Part shown: piece after piece, positions 58,081 through 64,000 of the stretch
How the letters are laid out: each line of letters begins with the position of its first letter
How positions within the stretch are numbered: the first letter of the stretch is position 1
Source of the DNA: Desulfarculaceae bacterium
GTDB taxonomy: Bacteria; Desulfobacterota; Desulfarculia; Desulfarculales; Desulfarculaceae
DNA: 64,000 nucleotides
Assembly: GCA_021737645.1 (NCBI GenBank)
Contig: JAIPDO010000017.1
Location: 1-64,000, forward strand
Direction: 5' to 3'
Position numbers and translations under genes: made by a program
Notes under the pieces: generated by a model
Seen by the model: the letters and a program-made list of their open reading frames with translations, nothing else
What the model was told of the DNA's origin: nothing
Databases searched by the model: none

Positions 58081-58491
58081 ATGCCCAGACCCCGCCGCTG
58101 CCGTCTTGTTTACGCCGAGCCCCCGGCCCGCCGCTTCGGCCCCTACGACCGCCCCCCCGCCGGGGAAGTGGTGTTGCCGGTGGAGGGCCTGGAGGCCCTG
58201 CGCCTGGCCGAGGTGGAAGGCCTGGACCAGGAGGAGGCGGCCGCCCTCATGGGAGTGAGCCGCCAGACCTTCGGGCGGGTGCTGGCCGCCGCCAGGACGG
58301 CGGTGGCCCGCGCTCTGAGCGGCGGCATGGAGCTGGTGGTGGCCGGAGGCGACTACGAGTTGGTGCCCCCGGGGCCGGGCCGAGGCAGAGGCCATGGGCG
58401 CGGTGGCGGAGGCGGTATGGGTCGCGGCAGAGGCCGGGGCATGGGCCGAGGACGCGGAGGCCGCCAAGGTGGCGACCCCGTTCAGGACTGA
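58081..58491 (+). CDS. DUF134 family protein with glycine-rich tail
   Basis: A 136-residue protein with a helix-turn-helix (EVEGLDQEEAAALMGVSRQTFGRVLAAART, about 48-78), the mark of DUF134 putative DNA-binding proteins, after a short N-terminal RPRRCRLVYAEPPARRFGP. The tail (about 97-130) is Gly/Arg/Met rich (GRGRGHGRGGGGGMGRGRGRG). DUF134 genes often stand beside iron-molybdenum cofactor-type (NifX/MTH1175) and P-loop genes; here they stand beside two DUF5320-type genes. GGAGG precedes the ATG. Confidence 0.82.
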   Translation: MPRPRRCRLVYAEPPARRFGPYDRPPAGEVVLPVEGLEALRLAEVEGLDQEEAAALMGVSRQTFGRVLAAARTAVARALSGGMELVVAGGDYELVPPGPGRGRGHGRGGGGGMGRGRGRGMGRGRGGRQGGDPVQD

Positions 58492-58516
58492 ACTACAGAC
58501 TTAAGGAGATAAAGAT

Positions 58517-58873
58517 ATGCCTGGATTTAATGGAAGAGGACCGAATGGACAAGGAGCCATGACCGGCGGAGGCCGGGGACGCTGCAATGGATATGCCCGC
58601 ACCGGCCAGGGCCAAGCAATGGCTTGGGGAAATCCCCAGGCCCATGGCCAGGGACGGGGCATGGGCCCCTGCGGCGGCGGCCGGGCCAATGGCCGGGGAC
58701 GCGGCAGAGGCATGGGTTTCGGCATGGGACAGGGCATGGGCTACGGCCAGGGCTATGGCCAGGCGGCCACGGGCCCCACCGCTCAGGACCTGCAAGCCGA
58801 GGCCGAGGATCTGCGGCGACGCTTGGCCCAAGTGGAGGCCCGGTTGGATAGCCAGGGGCCGGATGGGCAATAA
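58517..58873 (+). CDS. DUF5320 family glycine/methionine-rich protein with coiled-coil end
   Basis: A 118-residue protein beginning PGFNGRGPNGQGAMTGGGRG, a typical DUF5320 start, followed by about 60 residues rich in Gly, Gln, Arg and Met (for example GRGMGFGMGQGMGYG), two cysteines (in GRCNG and GPCGG) and a C-terminal coiled coil (AQDLQAEAEDLRRRLAQVEARL). Function unknown. AAGGAG precedes the ATG; 25 bp after the DUF134 gene. Confidence 0.82.
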   Translation: MPGFNGRGPNGQGAMTGGGRGRCNGYARTGQGQAMAWGNPQAHGQGRGMGPCGGGRANGRGRGRGMGFGMGQGMGYGQGYGQAATGPTAQDLQAEAEDLRRRLAQVEARLDSQGPDGQ

Positions 58874-58908
58874 TAATTTTTAAAACCCCTCGAGGGGAGG
58901 TGATAGAC

Positions 58909-59109
58909 ATGCCATTTAGAGACGGAACCGGACCTCGCGGTCAAGGACGCGGCACCGGCAAGGGCCAAGGGCCCTGCGGCGGCGGCAAGAACCGCCAAGG
59001 CGGGCGCGGTCAGGGCCAAGGCCAGGGCCAAGGCCAGGGTCGGCGCGGCGGCAAGAGCCAAGGCCAGAACCCAGGCCAGGGCCAGGGCCGACGCGGCCAA
59101 AGCGCCTAA
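58909..59109 (+). CDS. Short DUF5320-like glycine/glutamine-rich protein
   Basis: A 66-residue low-complexity protein: PFRDGTGPRGQGRGTGKGQG, one Cys (GPCGGG), then repeats of GQGQGQG and RRG. The N-terminus matches short partners of DUF134/DUF5320 clusters. No coiled coil is present. Strong ribosome binding site GGGGAGG six to nine bases ahead. Together with the previous gene it could form a low-complexity assembly or metal-binding pair. Confidence 0.72.
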   Translation: MPFRDGTGPRGQGRGTGKGQGPCGGGKNRQGGRGQGQGQGQGQGRRGGKSQGQNPGQGQGRRGQSA

Positions 59110-59263
59110 GATACCGGGAGCCGGTCAAGCGAGGCATAATCACTTGACCTGAGCTCTGTTAACCCCCCCGGGCCTCCCCTAGCGGAGCGGCCTGGGGGCG
59201 CTGTTTTGGAGGGGCTGTTCATGGCGGCGTTACGGGCGCCCGGCTCTTTAGGTGCCCTGTACC
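59110..59263. other. Convergent spacer without a gene
   Basis: Contains a GC hairpin (about 59169-59196, cccgggcctccc with a partial complement) that may end the DUF134 transcript. No gene seen. Confidence 0.45.
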
Positions 59264-59303
59264 ATAAAAAATGACCGGCGAACGGGGTTGCCGTCCGCCG
59301 GTC
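59264..59303 (-). terminator. Terminator of the acs operon
   Basis: On the minus strand GACCGGCG and CGCCGGTC form an 8 bp stem (extended inside by ACGG/CCGT), followed by A and six T. It is 86 bp past the last acs-operon stop codon. Confidence 0.85.
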
Positions 59304-59388
59304 CCGGGTCCCTTGGAAGGGAGGGGCTGTGAGGCCCCTTGGAGGGATCGTCATCGGCCGGGTAAACCCGGCCTGATGGAATAGTTAG

Positions 59389-59550
59389 TTATCTCTTACT
59401 TGCCAAGACCCCGTCGCCGCGCAGGCGCCAGCGATTCAGGGATTTTTCCACGTAAGAGGCGTCGGGACCGGCCACGCCCACGGGGCGGGGCTCGCCGTAT
59501 TCCTCTTTGGGCTTCTTGGCGGCTTTGGCTTTCACCTTTTGCTCACTCAT
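59389..59550 (-). CDS. Small basic protein at the end of the acs operon, 53 residues
   Basis: ATG 59550 follows GAGAGGG. The first half is lysine-rich (SEQKVKAKAAKKPKEEYGEP), the second half (VGVAGPDASYVEKSLNRWRL) could be one amphipathic helix. No Cys, no membrane helix. It ends the acs operon, 80 bp after acsE, and is followed by the operon terminator, so it is expressed with carbon-fixation enzymes. No family recognised. Confidence 0.65.
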   Translation of the reverse strand: MSEQKVKAKAAKKPKEEYGEPRPVGVAGPDASYVEKSLNRWRLRGDGVLASKR

Positions 59551-59630
59551 AATTACCCTCTCCCACGCCAAGGCCGCCGGCAGGGCGCACCTTGGCGTTA
59601 TCAACCGCCGAAACAGCCGGAGACTGGGTC

Positions 59631-60575
59631 CTAGAGACCGTTCTCCTTGGCGTAAGCATCGGCGAATTCCACCATATCCTCCTCGGAGGCTCCGCCGTCG
59701 ATCTGGAACCAGGAGTCGGAATAGAGGATATTACCCAGGATGGCCAACGCGCCGGCCACGTAGGTGCGGCCGATGCCGGGCTCCACCGCGCCGGGGTCGC
59801 TGATTTCGCCGTCCTGGACCTTATGCACGATATCCACCAGATTCTGATGGTGGCCCTGGGCGATCTGCATGATCAGCTTGTCCTCGTAATCCACGATGGA
59901 GCTGTACATGCCCGCCCGCTCCAACATGATCATGTAGATCTGGTTGAGCGGATCACGCCAGGGGGTGCCGTTGGAGATGTTGGACAAGCCGTTGGTGCTC
60001 TTGGCGCCGGGGCAGATGTCCTGGAGCATCATCATGAAGGTCAGGTTGTTCATCAGCTGTTCTTGCTGAATGTTGACCGGGGTGATGATGGGGTCCACGA
60101 ACAACTTCTCGTTGTCGATGCCCAGCTCGTTGGCCGCGTAGCACAGCTCCACGCACAGGGCGGCGCGCTCGTTTTCGTCCCGGGGCAGACCGTCGGGTCC
60201 CCAGAGCAGAGCCACCGCCTCGGCGTTGTACTTGGCCACTATGGGCCACATGACGGTGTAGCGCTCGGGGCGGGCCATTACCGAGTTGACCAACGCGGTG
60301 CCCTTATGCACCTCAAGGCCGGCCTCGATGGCTTCGATGTTGCTGGTGTCCAGGGCCAGGGGGATGTCGTCCACCACCTCCTGAACCGTCTGCACCACCC
60401 ACTGCATCAGCTCGGGGCCGCCTTTGCGTGCGGGTCCCAGGTTGATGTCGATGTAATCCACCTTGGCGGCTTTTTCGGCCAAGGCATAGCGCTGGATCGG
60501 CTCGGGATTGCGGTCCTTGAATGCCTGGCCTATCTCAGTTTTGATTACGTTTAGGTTCTCGCCAATGGTCTTCAT
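59631..60575 (-). CDS. acsE: Methyltetrahydrofolate:corrinoid/iron-sulfur protein methyltransferase
   Basis: A 314-residue TIM-barrel of the dihydropteroate synthase fold. It moves the methyl group from methyl-THF to the corrinoid protein in the Wood-Ljungdahl pathway. Recognised blocks: VDYIDINLGPARKGGPELMQW, IPLALDTSNIEAIEAGL, LFVDPIITPVNIQQEQ and KSTNGLSNISNGTP. Longer than clostridial AcsE (about 262 residues) because of an extended C-terminus. It lies 37 bp after acsC. Confidence 0.9.
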   Translation of the reverse strand: MKTIGENLNVIKTEIGQAFKDRNPEPIQRYALAEKAAKVDYIDINLGPARKGGPELMQWVVQTVQEVVDDIPLALDTSNIEAIEAGLEVHKGTALVNSVMARPERYTVMWPIVAKYNAEAVALLWGPDGLPRDENERAALCVELCYAANELGIDNEKLFVDPIITPVNIQQEQLMNNLTFMMMLQDICPGAKSTNGLSNISNGTPWRDPLNQIYMIMLERAGMYSSIVDYEDKLIMQIAQGHHQNLVDIVHKVQDGEISDPGAVEPGIGRTYVAGALAILGNILYSDSWFQIDGGASEEDMVEFADAYAKENGL

Positions 60576-60612
60576 GTTAACCCTCTCTGCTCGGGGAAAC
60601 GCCGCCTAATTA

Positions 60613-61953
60613 TTAGGCGCTCCACTCCTTGAGGAACTTGGTCAAGTGCGCTGCCTCGCGGGGGCCCACCTGGATGTTCCAACCGGGCAGCTCCTCCTCC
60701 ACATCACCGGCGATGGCCGCGGCGTAGCCGGGAATCACCAGGGATTTGTGATTGATCTTCTCTTCGATGCCTATCTTCTTAACGAACATGCCCACGTCGT
60801 CGCCGGAGAACTTGCCGGCCGCCCACGCGGTCATGACGCTGAGCCCCTCGGTGTCCTTGATAAGCAACCAAGCGGGCACCCGGGAAGACTCTATTTCGCC
60901 GCTGACGATGAAGTAGGTCAGCGAGAAGTTGGTAGTGATGAGCAGAGGACTGTCGGGGGAAGGCCCGCCGATCTCGTAGATGCCCTCGTTCTGGGTCATG
61001 GGCCGCTGAGGGTCGGTGTAGATGTTGAGCCGCTCCAGCAGAAGCGGGAAAACACCCTCGGCGCTCAGGTCGTCCAAGACGATGATACCGGCGTACTTGG
61101 CCACCAGCATCGCCGCGGCCGCCACCTGCTCGCCCATGTCTTCGCCCAGCGCGCCGGCAAAGCAAATGGTGGGGAAGCCCAGGGTGCGGTTTTGGTTCAG
61201 CAGGGCTGAACGGCGGATGGCGATCTGATCCTGGAACATACCGACGATGTCGCGGGCGCCGCTGTCGATGACCAGGTCCTTGTGGCCGGCCTCGGTCAGC
61301 TCGTCGCTGAGCGCGATCACCTCGTCGATGTCCACCGCCTTGATGCCCAGGGGTAGCCCCAGCTCACCGGCGATGGCGCTCATCTTGTCGGCGTTGGCGT
61401 TGGTGGCGCCGTAGATCAGGGGCTTTTTGTCCTTCATGGCCTTGGCCACCGGGGCCATGACCTCGGGATCTTCGCAGGCCAGCACCAGCGACAGGTCGCT
61501 GTTATCCACCACCGCTTTGGCGGCGGCTTCGAACTTGGCGGCGTCGCCGCTGACGCACTCCAGGAACACCAGCTCCGGGCGCAGGTTCAGGCCGACGCGC
61601 TCATACTGGAACTCGGCCCATTTCTTGACCTTGTCCGCGATGTCCCCGTCGGTGTCCTTGATGCGTCCGGCTATGCCCGGAGGGTTGAAAAAGGTTTTTT
61701 CGTGGCGGAACAGAACGGTCTCGCCGCCGATCTTGAGCGCGGTGTCTCCAGTGCCCACGGTAAGGGGCCGAATGGGAGGAGCGCTGGCCTCGGCCAGTTG
61801 CTCACGCGCTTCTTCGGAAACGTAGGGGCAGGAGTCCAATTCCGCTTTGCCGGCCGCCAAGTTCATGGCGAAAGCCAAGCAAGTGGGCACCCCGCACTCA
61901 CCACAGTTGGTTTTGGGCAGAAGTTTGAAAATTTGAATTCCGGTCAGGGCCAT
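60613..61953 (-). CDS. acsC: Corrinoid/iron-sulfur protein large subunit
   Basis: A 446-residue protein with the N-terminal [4Fe-4S] motif Cys17-x2-Cys20-x4-Cys25-x16-Cys42 (in NCGECGVPTCLAF and later DSC). The central barrel and C-terminal B12-binding domain (residues 320-446, ending EELPGWNIQVGPREAAHL) carry the cobamide. It shuttles the methyl group from AcsE to AcsB. The small subunit gene (acsD) is not in the window. Confidence 0.93.
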   Translation of the reverse strand: MALTGIQIFKLLPKTNCGECGVPTCLAFAMNLAAGKAELDSCPYVSEEAREQLAEASAPPIRPLTVGTGDTALKIGGETVLFRHEKTFFNPPGIAGRIKDTDGDIADKVKKWAEFQYERVGLNLRPELVFLECVSGDAAKFEAAAKAVVDNSDLSLVLACEDPEVMAPVAKAMKDKKPLIYGATNANADKMSAIAGELGLPLGIKAVDIDEVIALSDELTEAGHKDLVIDSGARDIVGMFQDQIAIRRSALLNQNRTLGFPTICFAGALGEDMGEQVAAAAMLVAKYAGIIVLDDLSAEGVFPLLLERLNIYTDPQRPMTQNEGIYEIGGPSPDSPLLITTNFSLTYFIVSGEIESSRVPAWLLIKDTEGLSVMTAWAAGKFSGDDVGMFVKKIGIEEKINHKSLVIPGYAAAIAGDVEEELPGWNIQVGPREAAHLTKFLKEWSA

Positions 61954-62002
61954 GGTCCACTCCTCTCCGAGGAACCCGCTTGTATCATTCCATATCTCAT
62001 TT

Positions 62003-62024
62003 GGGGCCCCCCGAAGGGGGCCCC
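62003..62024 (-). promoter_or_regulatory. Ultra-stable hairpin between acsB and acsC
   Basis: On the minus strand GGGGCCCCC and GGGGGCCCC form a perfect 9 bp stem closed by UUCG. Without a T run it is more likely an mRNA processing or stability element, which could make acsB mRNA more abundant than acsC. Confidence 0.65.
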
Positions 62025-62040
62025 GCCTGAGCTTAGTTCA

Positions 62041-64000
62041 TTAGCCGGTGATGGGGTCCATTTCCATTGCGGGGTGACCCACCTTTTGCAGGTACTCCAG
62101 CACGCTGGCCTCGTCGATGCCGACGGTCTCATCGGCGATCTTGTCGATCAGGTCCGGCACGCCCATCTCTTCGCCGCGGCGCTTGAGACCCTCTTCCAGC
62201 TCTTCCTTGAGGCTCTTGGGCATCCACACCATGCGCAGCAGGCCGCCGTCGCCGACGATGAATTTGCGCTGGATGATGTTGTACTTGGAGTGGCCCACGA
62301 AGCCCGGGGAGCTCTGACCGCCGCCCATGACGCCCGCCAGGGTGGTGAACTTCATGCCGCAGGGAGTCTCGCCGGTGTAGTCGCGGTGCACGGTCATAAC
62401 GCCGTTGCAGCCGGGCAGCACCGCGGCGATGCACTCGCAGCAACCGCAGGTGGTCATGGGCTCGTTGATCAGGCTGTAGAAGTTGTAGCCTTCCACCGCC
62501 CCGCGCGACGCCTTGGACACGAAGTCGTTGACGCCCTTCCAGTTGCCCATTACCGAGTCCAGGCACTCGCCCTTTTCGATGGGCTGGTTGGGGCCGGTGG
62601 GGTTGATCTCAAAGGAAGCCTTGCAGTCGAACCAGTTGTAGGCGCCGCAAAGGCCGGTGCGCTCAGGGCTGACCACGCACACGTGGGTGGGCGCGAAGCT
62701 CTGGCACAGGGTGCAGGAGTAGTAGGTCTCCACACCCTCGTCGGTCATGTTTTCCACGCGCTCGTCGCGGGTCTTATAGGCCGCGCGCGCCTTCTTGGTG
62801 AACTCGTCCACGTCCTTGGGATCGGTGTAGATGACCACCTCGACCTTGTCCAGGATGCTGCCGAAGTCCTTGTGGAACATGTCGTGCAGGATCTGGCCGA
62901 AGTCTTTGATGGTGAAGCCCTTCTCCACCGCCGGACGGCCCAGGCGCACCCAAGCGATGTCGCGCTGGCCAATGTGCATTACGCCCTGGGCGTAGTTGAT
63001 CAGGTGGTGAATCTGGCGCTCCAGGATGGGCTCGAAGTCGGCCTGCATCTTGCGCCCGGCCACCTTGACCGAGATACCCATGGGCAAACGGCCGCCATCA
63101 TCGCCCAAGTCGGTGATGTCCTTGCCGATGACGGTGATTTTGCCGTCCTCGATCTCGTCCATCTCCGACATTTCCACCAGCTCGGTCATCTGGGTCTTGC
63201 CGCCGCCGAACTCCACGAACAGGTCGTCCTTGCGGATGCGCTCACCCTCGAAGGCCGCGCCGTAGCTGAGCGGGATTTCCACCTTGGTGATGACGGTCTT
63301 CAGGCCGCGAACCTCGACCGACTTCTGCACCATCTCGTGGGGGCCGACGTTGGCCACCACGTGCTCGTAGGTGCACACGCCGGTGGGGAGGATCTCGGGG
63401 ATGTCGGTGTCGGCGATGGTGGGGAAGCCCCAGTTCACGCAGCCGGCCGCGTTGGCGGCCCACTCGGCGTTAACCTCGCCCAGCGCGTTGACGAACGCGA
63501 ACACGCGGTCCTTGTTGTACTGCAGGATGCGACGGTAGTCGCCGGGTTTTACGCCACCGAAGGCCATGGCCGCGCGGTTGGCGAAGCCAAGGGCGAAGAC
63601 CGCGGCGCTGATGTCGGGGCCGAAGGGCACCAGGCGGGTGCCCCATCCGACCTGCACATCGGACTCCACCAATTGCTCGGTGAAGGTGGTGCCGCTTTGG
63701 TTGGCGGCCATGAACACGTACAGGTTGCGCCGCTGATACTCCTCGGCGATCTCCTTGGCCAACTCCGGCGTGGGAGCCGCGCCCACGATGGCCGCGAAGC
63801 CCGGAGCGGAGCCGTCAACGAACTCCACGCCGCGTTTACGCATGACCACGTCGTCGGCCGCGCCCAACCAGATTTTGCTCTTGGCCCAGTCCACCTTGCC
63901 CTCGGCGTCCTTGACCACCTCGCACTCCTCGGAGTGCAGGTAGAAATCGGGATCGTCGACGTAGCGGATGGCTTCGGCGATTTCCTCGGCGAACAGGGCG
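62041..64000 (-). CDS. acsB: Acetyl-CoA synthase catalytic subunit, N-terminus outside the window
   Basis: The reading frame continues to the window edge; 652 residues are visible. The A-cluster cysteines are intact: SCTLCQSFAPTHVCVVSPER with the fourth Cys in TGLCGAYNW (Cys-x2-Cys-x8-Cys-x9-Cys), and the Cys-Gly-Cys that binds the distal nickel in TTCGCCECIAAV. The enzyme joins methyl, CO and CoA. The first about 80-100 residues of the middle region are visible, the N-terminal CODH-contact domain is partly missing. Bacterial-type AcsB (about 730 residues). Leader of the operon, or following acsA outside. Confidence 0.95.
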   Translation of the reverse strand, partial: ALFAEEIAEAIRYVDDPDFYLHSEECEVVKDAEGKVDWAKSKIWLGAADDVVMRKRGVEFVDGSAPGFAAIVGAAPTPELAKEIAEEYQRRNLYVFMAANQSGTTFTEQLVESDVQVGWGTRLVPFGPDISAAVFALGFANRAAMAFGGVKPGDYRRILQYNKDRVFAFVNALGEVNAEWAANAAGCVNWGFPTIADTDIPEILPTGVCTYEHVVANVGPHEMVQKSVEVRGLKTVITKVEIPLSYGAAFEGERIRKDDLFVEFGGGKTQMTELVEMSEMDEIEDGKITVIGKDITDLGDDGGRLPMGISVKVAGRKMQADFEPILERQIHHLINYAQGVMHIGQRDIAWVRLGRPAVEKGFTIKDFGQILHDMFHKDFGSILDKVEVVIYTDPKDVDEFTKKARAAYKTRDERVENMTDEGVETYYSCTLCQSFAPTHVCVVSPERTGLCGAYNWFDCKASFEINPTGPNQPIEKGECLDSVMGNWKGVNDFVSKASRGAVEGYNFYSLINEPMTTCGCCECIAAVLPGCNGVMTVHRDYTGETPCGMKFTTLAGVMGGGQSSPGFVGHSKYNIIQRKFIVGDGGLLRMVWMPKSLKEELEEGLKRRGEEMGVPDLIDKIADETVGIDEASVLEYLQKVGHPAMEMDPITG

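Noticed and set aside
1-64000. CRISPR array, rRNA, tRNA, prophage or insertion sequence
   Set aside because: No regularly spaced direct repeats, no tRNA-like cloverleaf with T-loop, and no transposase, integrase or phage structural gene was recognised in reading both strands by eye; a tRNA search program would be decisive.

Overview
The window is a GC-rich (roughly 65-70% by eye) bacterial chromosome segment. The gene content points to an anaerobic member of the Desulfobacterota (Deltaproteobacteria), most likely near the Desulfarculales. The reasons are an acetyl-CoA synthase/corrinoid protein operon of the Wood-Ljungdahl pathway at the right end, a split F0 ATP synthase operon, RicT and DUF134/DUF5320 proteins, and a probable selenoprotein. 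The taxonomic placement is inference from gene content. No rRNA or tRNA gene, CRISPR array, prophage or intact insertion sequence was recognised.

Layout. 1-9.5 kb holds signalling and surface genes: an MBL-fold hydrolase, a YiiX-like hydrolase, a PAS-HD-GYP protein, a beta-lactamase-fold hydrolase, a histidine kinase and a Tat-exported multicopper oxidase. At 9.6 kb is a short gene with an in-frame UGA followed by a SECIS-like hairpin. 10.4-16.8 kb carries an MFS transporter, a tiny lipoprotein, a two-repeat M16 peptidase and small secreted or membrane proteins. 17.1-19.9 kb is a tetrapyrrole block (hemA, ccsA/hemX, siroheme dehydrogenase). 20.1-24.7 kb is an F0 operon (atpZ, atpI, atpB, two atpE genes, b', b) without F1 genes. 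One of its c-subunit genes encodes five fused c hairpins, only two of which keep the ion-binding glutamate. 26.3-35.7 kb is a branched-chain amino acid operon (leader peptide, ilvD, ilvB, ilvN, ilvC, leuC, leuD, leuB) ending in an exported acetolactate decarboxylase. 36.3-45.7 kb is mixed (TPR protein, AEC transporter, methyltransferases, sulfotransferase, CoA-transferase/GNAT fusion, NCS2 permease). 45.8-55.5 kb is a tightly packed housekeeping run: purL, purQ, yhaM-like, tmk, holB, ricT, metG. 58.1-59.1 kb is a DUF134/DUF5320 cluster of glycine-rich proteins. 59.4-64 kb is the acs operon (acsB, acsC, acsE and a 53-residue basic protein), cut by the window edge.

The intergenic spaces share three dispersed repeat families, called A, B and C here. 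Family A (about 120 bp) almost always begins 0-12 bp after the stop codon of a minus-strand gene, often followed by B and C, so these behave like ordered 3' cassettes.

The most notable items are the five-hairpin c subunit beside a single-hairpin c with a Na+-type two-carboxylate signature, the UGA/SECIS selenoprotein candidate, the repeat cassettes, the ilv leader peptide, and the acetolactate decarboxylase coupled to the ilv/leu operon.
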